Below are positions 44,991-55,194 of a stretch of 64,000 nucleotides of DNA, in pieces (the stretch's first letter is position 1; every line of letters begins with the position of its first letter). The DNA comes from Acanthococcus lagerstroemiae. Taxonomy: Eukaryota > Arthropoda > Insecta > Hemiptera > Eriococcidae. The notes beneath the pieces were generated by a model, which searched no databases, had not been told where the DNA came from, and saw only the letters and a program-made list of their open reading frames with translations. The position numbers and the translations under genes were made by a program. The stretch covers positions 29,942,678 to 30,006,677 of the forward strand of contig CM063110.1 of assembly GCA_031841125.1 (NCBI GenBank), read 5' to 3'.

Positions 44991-45802
44991 ATCATGTTCA
45001 AGATTGTTAGAAGAAACTACTCCACAGAAAATTCTAATACGAAGTTGCAGATTTTCACTTTTAGCATTTTGTTTTCGCCTCCATATATGAAGCGAAAAAG
45101 TCGCTTTATATACAAAAATGAGGTGAAAAAAGATCCTCTTCGAAAAAAATGTACATACCATCATGTATACAGAAAAAATTGGAACAAAATAAACAACAGG
45201 TGTCTGAACTGAAACCTGAAATATAATAACTACAGACGTGCTGAAAAGAAATACACTGACGAATTTCATTGCCTCCATCCTGCTTTCAGACAAGAAGGCG
45301 ATGTTTCTTTGTAGAATTTATAAGAATTTCATGCGGTGACGAGAGAAATATGATGATTATGTGTGTCTGCTGCAACTCAGTGACCAACATGCGATTGCAG
45401 TATACCTGAATGAGAAGATATTGATTTCAAACAATAGGCCCCAGGAATGCAAAAGTACGCGAAGAGTCCGAACAAGCCTGCTTATCGCACACTGGAGGAT
45501 GAGACGTAAACATGTGCTGCAAAAGTATTGGCAACGTTGCTGGAGGCCAAAAAGGCCAATTATGTAAAAAAGAAATACAAACGGAGGCGAAAAGTATAAA
45601 CTATGTTCGGAGGTGAAAGGGACTATATACATAATGTATACACTCGGTGATAAATTTTGAGAAATCCTTACCCCTCTCAGGTTGCCTCTTATGACATCAA
45701 TGCTCTGATTCTAAAATAACAAAGTATACACTTCTAAACCCATTTTTTCTGGCGGAGGCGAGGGCGTCTGCGTTATGTATGGAGGTGAAAAGGATTCCCT
45801 GC

Positions 45803-45850
<48 letters not shown>

Positions 45851-45853
45851 CTT

Positions 45854-46453
45854 AATTTTGTGGGAAGAAAATCTCAGAAACTATTGAATCAATTGATTCC
45901 AAATTTTGGTATATTATGGAGAAGTACTCGAAGTTGTTAAAATAAGCTTTTGAAGGCAATCGGTCGAGCCGTTCGTGAGTTTTCCTTGAGGACAAAATTT
46001 GTGGCAAAAAAATCTCAGGAACTATCGAATCATTTGATTCCAAATTTTGGTACATTATAGAAAAGTACTCGAAGTTGTATTGGTGAAAGTTTGATGACAA
46101 TCGGTTGAGTCGTTCACGAGTTTCCTCAATTTAAGTTCAGCATAAGAAGCGCAATTTTGTGGGAAGAAAATCTCAGAAACTATTGAATCAATTGATTCCA
46201 AATTTTGGTATATTATGGAGAAGTACTTGAAGTTGTTAAAATAAGCTTTTGAAGGCAATCGGTCGAGCCGTTCGTAAGTTTTCCTTGAGGACAAAATTTG
46301 TGGCACAAAAATCTCAGGAACTATCGAATCATTTGATTCCAAATTTTGGTACATTATAGAGAAGTACTCGAAGTTGTATTGGTGAAAGTTTGATGACAAT
46401 CGGTTGAGTCGTTCACGAGTTTCCTCAATTTAAGTTCAGCATAAGAAGCGCAA
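45854..46453. repeat. 299-bp tandem duplication, each unit a worn dimer
   Basis: Copies start at 45854 and 46153 (AATTTTGTGGGAAGAAAATC) and are nearly identical. Each is made of two related halves of about 150 bases sharing TTGATTCCAAATTTTGGTA and AAGTACTCGAAGTTGT. Two rounds of duplication are implied: an old one making the dimer and a recent one doubling it. Confidence 0.88.
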
Positions 46454-46489
46454 GGCGACTTATGTACTCGATGTTGTTTGGGATTTAAT

Positions 46490-46765
46490 TGATACGAAAT
46501 CGAATTTTGATAGCCGCGTAGTTTTGTTGTATTATACAAATGTTTCGGTCTTACACGTTTCCGCCTTGAATGTATCGATTTCAAATTTATACGAACTCTA
46601 ATTTTGATAGCCGGGTAGTTTTATATTTTTATAATACTATTCCCTGTCGAGAGTTGCGTTTTTTTAAAACGTGAATGGCCTTAAACATTTCAGCCGAATA
46701 CCACTAGTCCTTGTCGACATTTGCGTTTTTTAAAACGTTAACGACTTAAAACGTGTCGACAGTGT
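46490..46765. repeat. two short tandem duplications
   Basis: TTTTGATAGCCGCGTAGTTTT (about 46505) and TTTTGATAGCCGGGTAGTTTT (about 46602) form one pair. CCCTGTCGAGAGTTGCGTTTT and CCTTGTCGACATTTGCGTTTT (about 68 bases apart, 46645-46730) form another. Confidence 0.6.
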
Positions 46766-46778
46766 CTTGATTTCGCGA

Positions 46779-47000
46779 GGAACGAGCGAAGCGAGTTCCG
46801 AGTGCTTTTCGGCCGAAGGCCGAAAAGTCGGTACTGCTTTCGCAAAGCGAAAGCAGTTTTTTTTTTTTTTTTTTTTTGGCGTTTTTTCCTATTTTTTGAA
46901 GCGTGCGGTTATAAGTCCATCCCATTTTAAAATACTGTCAATTGAGGTAACTTTACACACTCTTTCGTATTTTTGAAGCTTGAACCCGCTCCAGCGGGTT
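46779..47000. repeat. cluster of four short GC-rich hairpins
   Basis: Stem-loops: GGAAC...GTTCC (46779-46799), CTTTTCGGCC-GAA-GGCCGAAAAG (46805-46827), CTGCTTTCGC-AAA-GCGAAAGCAG (46834-46856, followed by a run of about 20 T) and AACCCGCT-CC-AGCGGGTT (46983-47000). Hairpins 2-4 have perfect stems of 8-10 bp. The third, followed by its T-run, looks like an intrinsic terminator, but in a nuclear genome that is probably coincidental. Confidence 0.75.
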
Positions 47001-47129
47001 GAAAATGAAAAGAACGGTAGTCATGTTTGGTATTACTGGAAAGAGGAAGATTCAGGGAATATTTTGATTTAGGAATGAGTACACTTGCATGCGACCGAGA
47101 ACAGTTACGAGCCTCTGAAAAAAGTTAAA

Positions 47130-47862
47130 TTATACCACGATGGAGGAATGTTGCACATTCGTAAGAAATATGCGTCAAATATGAAAAGAAGTTATGTTTG
47201 ACTGAAACAAAAGTTGAAATTGGTTATCTAATGAAAAATAGGGTTAGCGGAAGTAAAGCGCCTAAAAAGGAAGGTGTAACCAAAACGAAAAAAACAAAAC
47301 GTATCCTCCATACAGAATCAGACGGTTATAAAGGGGGGGGGGGATTCTTACTAAGGGAATCCCTTACCAAATCCATAAAAAAAAATTTAGGGGAATAAAT
47401 TACGGGATCGCGATAGTAGAATTAGAAAAAAAAACAAAAACAAACAAACAAACATGATTATACATAATACAAGTTCACATAGGAAATACTCAATTTAAAA
47501 ATCATTATAGAAGGAGGTATACATGGAATAAGAGTCCAGGTAACGAAGGTAGCTATCAAATTGATTATATTAGTATCACAAAACAACGTTTTAGAAATCA
47601 AATATCAGATTGTAAAACTTATCCGGGAGCCGATATTGACAGTGATCATAACTTGGTAGTAATGGAATGCAGGCTTGAATTGAAAAAATTTGGTAGAAAA
47701 GAAGAGGTAAAAAGATGGAATTTGAAAAAGTTAGAAAATATTAATACTAGAGAGACATATCAAGCGGGTATTGTATTAGCATTACAGGCTGAAAAAACGT
47801 AGGAAATTAACAGTGTGGAGGAAGAGTGGGGTAAAAGAAAGGAGGAAATTCTGAATTTCCTC
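47130..47862 (+). pseudogene. LINE endonuclease fragment, same family as 61.8-64.0 kb
   Basis: Frames read TETKVEIGYLMKNRVSGSK, then SDGYKGGGGFLLRESL, then SPGNEGSYQIDYISITKQRF, then YPGADIDSDHNLVVMECRL: an EEP endonuclease with the closing SDH motif. 47500-47860 matches the complement of about 63640-64000 closely. It breaks off near 47862. Stops and frameshifts are present. Confidence 0.78.
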
Positions 47863-47881
47863 TCATAAGGCCGGCATAAAT

Positions 47882-48130
47882 GGACGCTGTTAAGCATAAC
47901 AGAGCAAACCAACATTTATTGACAAAATAAATTATTAGTATCATTGGAACGAGTGTAAAAAGAAGAATTTTTCAAAATTGGGCCTTCGATTGAAAAATGT
48001 GTGCTCATGTTGAAAAAAGCTTATCAGTAAACGCTATGTCAAATAGTTTCTACATGGCTCTTGAACTTCAAATCACTTGTTCTCAAAAAACAGATTTTGT
48101 TGGTTGGTTCTGTTATGCTTAGCAGCATCC
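47882..48130. mobile_element. palindromic MITE family B, copy 3
   Basis: Left GGACGCTGTTAAGCATAACA then GAGCAAACCAACA; right GGTTCTGTTATGCTTAGCAG then CATCC. The ends are complementary over about 33 bases. AAAT flanks both sides (47878-47881 and 48131-48134). 249 bp, the same length as copy 2. Confidence 0.8.
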
Positions 48131-48186
48131 AAATAAGTAACCGTAAAAAGGGTTATTTTGAACTCCCCTCCCCCATTCCGCCCTAC

Positions 48187-48538
48187 CAGAGGTGTCTAAC
48201 GAATGGAAATGAACGACATTCGTTCGTGTTATTTATCTGTCCACGGCAACATCATATGTAGAAGAGACAACGAGAGTTCGTTCACAATCGCCATCTTCAA
48301 CGTACGCTTGAACAAACCGACGAGATGAATCTGTTATGTTTGTGTGTGTTAGTGCACTGTTAGTGTAACGCGTGTGAAACCCTCCTGCTGCGCCCTGCCT
48401 TCTATTTAAACTGAATGTAAGTGAACGCGTTCATTTCTGTTTGTTCAACGTACAACGAACGGGAAAATAAACAAATCGTCGACGTTCATTTTTGAGGCAA
48501 ACGTAAACGAGCTGACATTTGGTCGTTCGGTATCTCTG
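48187..48538. mobile_element. hAT-like MITE with GAACG/CGTTC repeats
   Basis: Ends CAGAGGTGTCTAACGAATGG (left) and the complement of CAGAGATACCGAACGACC (right). The flanks are CGCCCTAC and CGCCCTTC (48179-48186 and 48539-48546), an 8-bp duplication with one change. ACGTTCA, CGAACG and GTTCATTT motifs recur inside. 352 bp. Confidence 0.8.
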
Positions 48539-48546
48539 CGCCCTTC

Positions 48547-50779
48547 TTGCCACAAGTCCTTTGAAAATTCCTGAAACACAAAAACGTAAAGTACTGACTT
48601 AATTGTACTCATGCGCGGGGGGGGGGGTGGGAGGTTGGGGAAAAAAATTCATAAAACTTACAAGGACCATTTTCGTGGCATTTTTCACACGTAGATTGAC
48701 TCATTGCTCTGCGTTAGATTTCTTATATATTTGTATCACTTTTCCTTTTGGAGAAAAACTGGAAAAACTGAAAATGATGGGAGGTTTTGCCCTCTCGGGA
48801 GTGAAGCACACAAAGTGAAGCACACAAGCCTTGGTTGAAGAACTCTGAGATTCGCGCATCCCATTTACAAAAAATATCTTTGATGGCAATTTTTTCCATT
48901 TACACTTTCTTTTTACTTGTGTGGATTATTTGTGTAGTTTGACTGTTTTTTCTTTTTCTTTTATTTTTTTGTGTTGTGATGTTTTGGTTTTCATTATGTC
49001 AGTTTGTTATTTTTTATGTCGTTTGCCTCCATACTGGGTTGAGTCTAGCTTGATACGTGATTGTAGGGTCTAATTTTAGGTTTTTATATCTATTTTGATT
49101 TATATAGTTCTGCTGCTAAAACTTCAAGAAGAGGAAAGTGGATTATTTTTTCTCGTTCGTTCCTTTTCTCTGCTTTGTTTTTCAAGTTGTTTTTTTTTTA
49201 TTTCATTTTTCTAGTCTCCTCTTTTCTCGCTAGACACCTTCGAGCAGTGGCCCCGTTGGCCCCTTATTAAACCTAAACATTGTTGATTAATCGACAACGA
49301 TGCATTTGAAAATTGTTATCGTTGAATGCACCCGTGCCTGCTTTGAGTCGGACTATTAAAAACCAAACTTTTGATGTGTTCGCAGCAGCCAGCCTGGGCG
49401 AGCTGAGTGAGGTCGTGTACTCCGTAAAAGTTCAAAACAACGGTTTAATAAACGTAATGGCTGCGGCGCTAATTATTTCGAAAAATTTATAAGCGAAAGT
49501 TCAAACGACGCAACAATTAGAAGTTAATTGCGAGAGTAAAGTTCGCGTGTAATTCAATTTCTCGGAATTTTATTTGTTTTTCCGGATAATATTTAAAAAG
49601 CTCGTTATTGTCCCGTTTCTCGGTGCCCGTCGCACTTCGAGTACAAAGCATCGACAAAGCTCGGTGGAAAAAGGCGGTTCGCGGCGAATACTCGTACGCC
49701 GATCGAATTTCCGAAAACTTTCGAAAATTATACGAAAACCAGTTGGTTATTCGACGGCTTAGACATTTTAAAATGGAGTTCGGGGCGGCCGCAAAGAGTT
49801 GTATTGTTTTTATTGACCTTCGTTCGCCGCCAGCCGAAACATAAAAATATTTTTTGCAACGTGAGCAGATAATCTTCGACCAACAATAAAATTTTTCAAT
49901 GGGACACGTTCCATTTTACGAAAGGCCAACCCACACTTGACGGAATCAAACGGTTTCGCAAAAGAAAGAGGAACCGAATGGAGTGCAGCCAATAATAAAA
50001 TGATAAGCCGAAAAGAAATACGTATAACGTTTTTTTACGGGAAATTGAGGTCCAGTCGAAATCGTATATACGAAGAGTGAAAAATTGAAAACTGAATTCG
50101 AGATGGCCGAGAAGTTCGGAATGCGAAGGCACCGCTATCGCCATATCGTTATGGGCTAAACTAGTCTCGAATCGAAACTAATAAATTCCTCGAGCACAAC
50201 GTGTCAAAAAAATTAGTTTTTCTTTCGTTCCAGATTTGATCAGATCGATGCTAGAAGTGTAGAAAGCGTGTCACATTTATTCGAAGAACTTTTTCCCTAA
50301 TTTTTCTGGAATCCAAAGTTACGAGTTTCGAGTCAGATACGTGAATTAACGATTTTTTTTAGGGGCGGCGAACTCTCAGAATTTCATGTGTGGCAAAACT
50401 GTCTGACAAACAGGGCAGTAGTGGTCTTGTTCTTTCGTACTGCCCCGTCCCCGTGAACCGGTCTTTAGGTTAGCGAGACCTTGTACTGAATATTAGCCGC
50501 GAGGCCTTTTGTTTTTAAGAAAAAGAATAGACCTCGAGCAAGGAAGAGATCGTTAACATCTCTCCTTTGTGGTACCAAAATTCATAAATTTTGTTGGATT
50601 AACATTAGAGTGGAACGAAAAGAAATTTAATTTGTGCGTTGATGATAGTCCCAAAAACGTGGACATTGCATTTTGAAAAATGACGTGAACAAAATTTCAT
50701 TGAAAATATTATAGTATTCAAGTTTTATGTATTTTATCTACGTAGATTAATGTTAGGTATGAATAATATAGTGTCTCGA
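48547..50779. other. no gene recognised
   Basis: The T-rich part (48880-49240) and the GC-richer part (49370-50160) contain no supported gene. A small inverted pair, GGGCAGTA...TACTGCCC, lies at about 50422-50449. Confidence 0.4.
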
Positions 50780-51785
50780 ATCTTCCCAAGTATGGTTAAA
50801 TCTTCAAGACTGCTCGAGATTTGTGTAAGACTTTCGAAAACTGAAGTTAGGTCTCAGACTTTTCAAGATTCTTCAATACATGTTTGAGACTTGTCAACAC
50901 ACTCTTCCGGACTTGGTCAAGACTATCGCAGGCCTGATTAAACTTGATATATTTTTTTTTCGATTCGTGGCGTAGCCAGCCTAGTATTCGAAGGGGGTGT
51001 CTGGTCTCGACCAGAGGAGAAAGGGCGTTAGAGGAGGTGCTAAAATTAGAAAATCCCCCACTTGACGAAATCGCAAAGGGGAGTCCAGACCCCCTGTGAC
51101 TGCGCCTCTGCCTCAAGATTTTCAAGACATGCTTTATTTTCGCTGGGAAATATTTTTATGAACTGTTCAACTGTCACCTCTTCAAGACTGATACTGATTT
51201 CAGACTTTTGGGAATTCATCCAGATAGGTTTAGGACTCCCCGAGACTTCGTTAGGCTATTTTAAACTTGTTTAAGATTTCTCAAGACTATTTTCTAGTCT
51301 TTTTCAGACATGTTTAGACTACCTCTAAGACTACAATCTCGTAGTAAGTCTGTTTAAGGGGCTTACAGATTTATTCACGATTCTATGAAACTATTCAGAC
51401 GGGATTAAGATTTCATGAGCTTTTAGTTGTTCAAGACATTAAGTTTTCTAGGTCTCTTCCAGACTTCTCTTCAGCCAGGATTGAAATATTCCAGTTGTTC
51501 AACACGTTAAGACTTACACACTTTTCTAGAACTACCAAACTTCACTATGTCTTTTCCAACCATGTTTATAAGATTATCCTCATTCGATTCTTTTGAACTT
51601 GCTGAAAAACTAACCAGGGTTTGATTGAGACTTCTTATGATTATATTTCGTTTCATTGAGACTTCTGAGACTCTTTTAGAATTGTTAATGCTTCCTAAAG
51701 ACTCATTCAGTCGTGTAACATGAGACTTTTTAAGGGTTCTTTCGATCATGTTGAAGATTTTGACATGTTTTAGTTTCAAAACGAC
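50780..51785. repeat. 1-kb degenerate AGACT-rich repeat field
   Basis: Phrases such as TTCAAGACT, TTTCAGACTT and TTTAAGACTT recur every 20-40 bases over about 1 kb. The complement pattern (AAGTCTGG, GTCTGAAAG) appears at 54890-55010. This looks like an old minisatellite. A MITE lies inside (50966-51110). Confidence 0.55.
50966..51110. mobile_element. short hAT-like MITE (worn)
   Basis: Left GTGGCGTAGCCAGCC then AAGGGGGTGTCTGG; right complement CAGAGGCGCAGTCACAGGGG then GTCTGG. GTGGCGTAGCC and CAGAGGCG starts are frequent in hAT MITEs. No clear target duplication. Confidence 0.5.
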
Positions 51786-52763
51786 TCTACCGGAAGCTCT
51801 CCGAAAATTTTTTTCGCCAAATATAATGCCTGGTGACCTATTCCCACTCAATTCTTCTTGCTAAGTTCAAATTCAATGACGAAGTTTGGCGTTGACCCAT
51901 CATTTCCGAGATCCGATTAAGAATTTTGTTCCACTGTGGGGGAGGGGGGGCAGCGCTGAACATCAAGAAAATAAGTGTGAATTAGTTATGACGACAAATT
52001 TGAATTCGTCTCAACATGTTGAAAATATTTCATCCGGTCCCAGTCCCAATCTGGAAGCTCTTCGAAAATTGTTTGCTAAAAAAATACCTCTAAAATTTTT
52101 AAAATACAAAAAATAATAATAATAATAATAATAACCACCTTTTCCTACTCAATTTTTCTCACTGAGTTCAAATTCATTGACCTAATTTGGCGCTGACCCT
52201 CCGTTGCGGAGATACGATTAAAAAATTTGTCAAACTGTGGGGAGGGCCAATACTTGGTCTTGATAAATGAGTGTGAATTAATTTAAATGCTGGATCTGAA
52301 TATGTCTCGAAATGTTGAATATGTGCCGGCCCGGAAGCTCTTCGATAATTTTTTTGCTTAAAAAACTGCCTGATGTATATTACGGAGAAATTTTCATAAT
52401 TTTCAAAATTCAAAAGAACTGAGATAACCACCTCCATTCCCACTCAATTTTTCTCACTGAATTCCAATTCGATGACCAGATTTGGCGCCCACCCTTTATT
52501 GTTGAGATATGATCAGAAATTGTGTTACAATAGTAACGAGGGGCAATACTGGGTATTGAAGAATGAGTGTGCATCAATTTTGACGATGGATTTAAATTTG
52601 CATTGAAATGTTAAATATATTACGCTAGGTCCCCGCCCTAAAGTTCTTGAAAATTTTGTCAACAAAAAAAAAAAAAGCCTGATATATAGTATGGAAAATT
52701 TTTCAGAATTTTCAAAATTCAAAGAAACTGAGATAACTTCCTATTCCTACTCAATTTGTCGAC
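51786..52763. repeat. tandem satellite, 261-307-bp units
   Basis: Successive units are marked by GGAAGCTCTTCG-like phrases at 51792, 52053, 52333 and 52640. Each contains CCCACTCAATT or CTACTCAATT, a TTTGGCG(T/C)-GACCC phrase and GAGTGTG(A/C)AT-AATT. Units differ by many indels, so the array is old. It includes (AAT)n at 52110-52134. It resumes at 54610-54675 beyond the mariner-like insertion. Confidence 0.75.
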
Positions 52764-53364
52764 ACATGACGCATATTGTGTAACCCTTGTATAAGGATTG
52801 TTTAAAAAGTAAGTTTCTCTATTTTTTTATGAGGCCCCTAATGACCAGTAATTAATTTGTCAAAAATGGAATATTTTGGAGGATTGTCTGACCACACTGT
52901 ACAAATTTCAACACTCTAGTGTAATTCTAGTGCGAGTGACAGTGCAAAAACCATGGAGCTGCCACTGCTACATGCCGCTGACTGGGAAGTACGTGGAACT
53001 GTTTGATTTTTGTGTGCTAGTGGTAAAAATGCGCTGAGTATTCATTGTTCGTTGTGTCAAATGTATGAGGAAGGGGTAATGAGTATCTATCCAAATGGTC
53101 CATGGGTGAAAGATTTCCTGGAAGGTTGAGAAGAGACGCACGATTTACCGCGCTCTGGCTGACCATTGTATACCATGAATGAGAATGCCATTGTTGCAGT
53201 TTTTGCAGGGAATGATACCAGAAGACTGCGGAAGTGCAAATGGCAGTACCAAAATTTGGTGGCAAGACACTACTGTGCTGGCATAGAAAAACGGTTCTAT
53301 TGGTATAATATCCTTGTTTAAAATGTAACAGTGACTATGTAAATAAGTAAGGAATATATTCAAA

Positions 53365-54125
53365 TACAAGGGGCATCTCAATAGTAAGTTTCCCGACCCT
53401 ACCAATCGTGTAGAAATGAACGCAGTTGCGTGAAAATGTAGCCACAGAGATTTTTGAGCTGCTGGTAACACTGTATACATTTCATACTGATATGCTGTGT
53501 ACAAATGACCAAAGGCAGTTGTGAAAGATGGGGTTGCCTTTAAACATGTTCGCTGTGTATGAAGTACAAAGTGTTATACAATTTCTAACTTTACAAAACA
53601 CACCCGCAAACAAAATACACCAAGCATTATGCCTTATGTATGGCCAGCAGTGTTAGAGCACCTGGAAAAACTGAGTATGGATGTCCGCCATCTTGAGTCC
53701 AACTGCACTTATCAATGCTGAATTGACTACCTGGTACACTCTGCTAGCTCTGCATAGTCGGATTCGGCATTAATGGGTGCGGTTGGACTCAAGATGGCGG
53801 ATGTCCATCCTTGGTTATTTCCCGGAGCAGTGTATGAGTATGCAGATGGTATGTTGTTTGATTAAAGAGTTTCAAGAAGGAAGAACAGCTGTACATAATC
53901 AGCCGCATATAGGGAAACTATGGGGGGGGGCGGTATTTTTTGTAACTGGAATCTGCGATTTGATTCATTGCTACAAAAAATGTTTAAACTTGGAAGGTGA
54001 TTATATGGAAAAATAATATTAAAAAAAGAAGCTCAAAGCACGTCTTCTGCGAATTTCATTGATTTTTGTTCATTTTTATACTATTGGTAGGGTCGGGGAA
54101 CTTACTATTGAAATACCTCCTTGTA
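53365..54125 (+). mobile_element. inner mariner-like deletion derivative with transposase ends
   Basis: TIR TACAAGGGGCATCTCAATAG then TAAGTTTCCCGACCCTACCA, nearly perfect at both ends, with TA at the borders. The N-terminal HTH reads EVQSVIQFLTLQNTPANKIH, then LMYGQQC, and after a nested MITE MSMQMVCCLIKEFQEGRTAV. It is joined directly to the transposase C-terminus (FFVTGICDLIHCYKKCLN, then GDYMEK and stop), so the DD(D/E) core is deleted. Confidence 0.82.
53654..53825. mobile_element. 172-bp hAT-like MITE nested in the mariner-like element
   Basis: A perfect 8-bp duplication AGCAGTGT lies at 53646-53653 and 53826-53833. The inverted inner ends are long: GGATGTCCGCCATCTTGAGT then CCAACTGCAC, and the complement. 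The mariner transposase frame (GQQC then MSMQM) becomes continuous when the element and one duplication copy are ignored, which confirms the insertion. Confidence 0.88.
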
Positions 54126-54187
54126 CAACATGTTTTTTTTCTCAACTTGTTTCATTCATTTCTTTATTTTTGGGAGGGTACGGAAAC

Positions 54188-54616
54188 TTAATTTTTGAAC
54201 AACCCTTGTATCTTGGCAACTAAGTGTGGACACCAAATATCATCTTTGTGGGTATTGTCATCTTTGTCAGTGTTGTTGTCTATATTGGTGTTGTTATCTT
54301 TGTTAGTATTATCTTTGTCAGTGTTGTCATCTTTATCAGTATTGTCATCTTTGTCGGTGTTATCTTTGTTGAAGTTATCATAGTTGACAGTAAGTTGGTA
54401 CTTACACGCAGTGGAACCGTGTTGGGCCCATAACCTGAAGACACTATTCTCTTGACACTCGACTACTCGTTTGACACTTTCGTGACCTTTCATTCGCTCA
54501 TAAGTTATCTGGTCGCCACCTGTGATATAAGCTGAAAACTTCATTAGCTTCGTTCTTGTTCTTCGTTTCCACAGTGCGCACCTTATAACTAACGAAACCT
54601 TTCTCATGCGATACAC
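54188..54616 (-). CDS. 142-codon ORF with DNTDKD hexapeptide repeats (unidentified)
   Basis: ATG at 54616. The first about 80 residues are mixed and basic (SLVIRCALWKRRTRTKLMKF and on). Then NTDKDD-type units encoded by an 18-bp repeat (54236-54375) follow, then a short end. No domain recognised. It could be an exon, an expressed minisatellite or a chance frame. The ORF overlaps the mariner border at 54210, so its last codons come from transposon DNA. Confidence 0.25.
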   Translation of the reverse strand: MYRMRKVSLVIRCALWKRRTRTKLMKFSAYITGGDQITYERMKGHESVKRVVECQENSVFRLWAQHGSTACKYQLTVNYDNFNKDNTDKDDNTDKDDNTDKDNTNKDNNTNIDNNTDKDDNTHKDDIWCPHLVAKIQGLFKN

Positions 54617-54675
54617 AATGGATTTGAATTCATCTCGACATTTTGAGAATAATTTACCAGGTCTCCGTCCTGAAG

Positions 54676-54860
54676 CAGGGGCGGATTAACACGTAAGCAT
54701 GGGAAGCATTTGCTTAGAGCACGGAGAAATGAAGGGCGCCATTGGGGGCGAAAAAAAAAAAGTTTCAACACAAACGAAGGCGTAAGCGCGCCGATAGAGC
54801 TCGCTAAGGGCTCCAATTTTGATCTTGCTTCCTATGCCAGAAAGGGTTAATCCGCCGCTG
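54676..54860. mobile_element. short hAT-like MITE (CAGGGGCGGATTAA ends)
   Basis: Left CAGGGGCGGATTAACACG then CATGGGAAGCA; right complement CAGCGGCGGATTAACCC then CATAGGAAGCA. CAGNGGCGGATTAA is a widespread hAT terminus. 185 bp. No clean duplication is seen. It interrupts the satellite unit that ends at 54675. Confidence 0.78.
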
Positions 54861-55190
54861 CGATTCTTGAAGAGTACAAGAACTAATCTGAAAAGACTTC
54901 ACAGATGGTTTTAAGAAAGTCTGGAAGAGCCTTGAATAGATCTGAAACAGCGTTCAATGTATCACAGCGGGTCTGAAAGAAGGCTTTAAAGAATCTTGAT
55001 GCGTGTCAAACGCAGTGGCGGAAATGTTCCAAAAAATCGAAATCAGATTTTACCGTGAAGTGAGACAAGTTTTTCCGTTTCAAAGTAGTAGTAGACAATT
55101 TTTTGAAAGCATCTAGTGTAAGGCAAAACAGAGACTGTCCCAAATAGTAATAAGAGAGGGGATAATTCTTGTTCACATATTATTTTTTCA
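54861..55190. other. AGTCTG-rich degenerate repeat, otherwise nothing
   Basis: Carries the complement of the motif at 50.8-51.8 kb (AAGTCTGGAAGAGCC, GGTCTGAAAGAAGG). No gene. Confidence 0.4.
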
Positions 55191-55194
55191 TCAT

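Larger units (their letters stand above)
40458..45844. mobile_element. (TA)n-bounded repeat block built on GAGGCGAAAA
   Basis: Left boundary (TA)n at about 40458-40482, then CATATGCAGGACGGCTTTTTCGC. Right boundary (TA)n at about 45805-45844, whose complement reads on from (TA)n into CATGCAGGGAATCCTTTTCAC. The whole interior, including the poorly conserved flanks near 45590 and 45752, is punctuated by GAGGCGAAAA or GAGGTGAAAA and their complements. It could be one large non-autonomous transposon or foldback with internal satellite, or several related MITEs that piled up. No transposase frame is present. Confidence 0.55.
52790..54210. mobile_element. outer mariner-like deletion derivative
   Basis: Ends TATAAGGATTGTTTAAAAAG then TAAGTTTC (left) and the complement of TACAAGGGTTGTTCAAAAAT then TAAGTTTC (right). 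TA is present at both borders, as expected of Tc1/mariner. Inside, 52950-53290 keeps traces of a mariner HTH N-terminus (IHCSLCQMYEEGVMS, then broken codons). Inserted into the satellite array. Confidence 0.75.

Noticed and set aside
46834..46878. Hairpin plus T-run as a bacterial intrinsic terminator and sign of bacterial DNA
   Set aside because: No bacterial-type gene lies next to it, and neighbouring sequence is insect repeat. It is kept only as a structural oddity.
54188..54616. DNTDKD-repeat ORF as an ice-nucleation or calcium-binding style protein
   Set aside because: The repeat is an 18-bp minisatellite, the ORF runs into a transposon terminus, and no domain supports a function.
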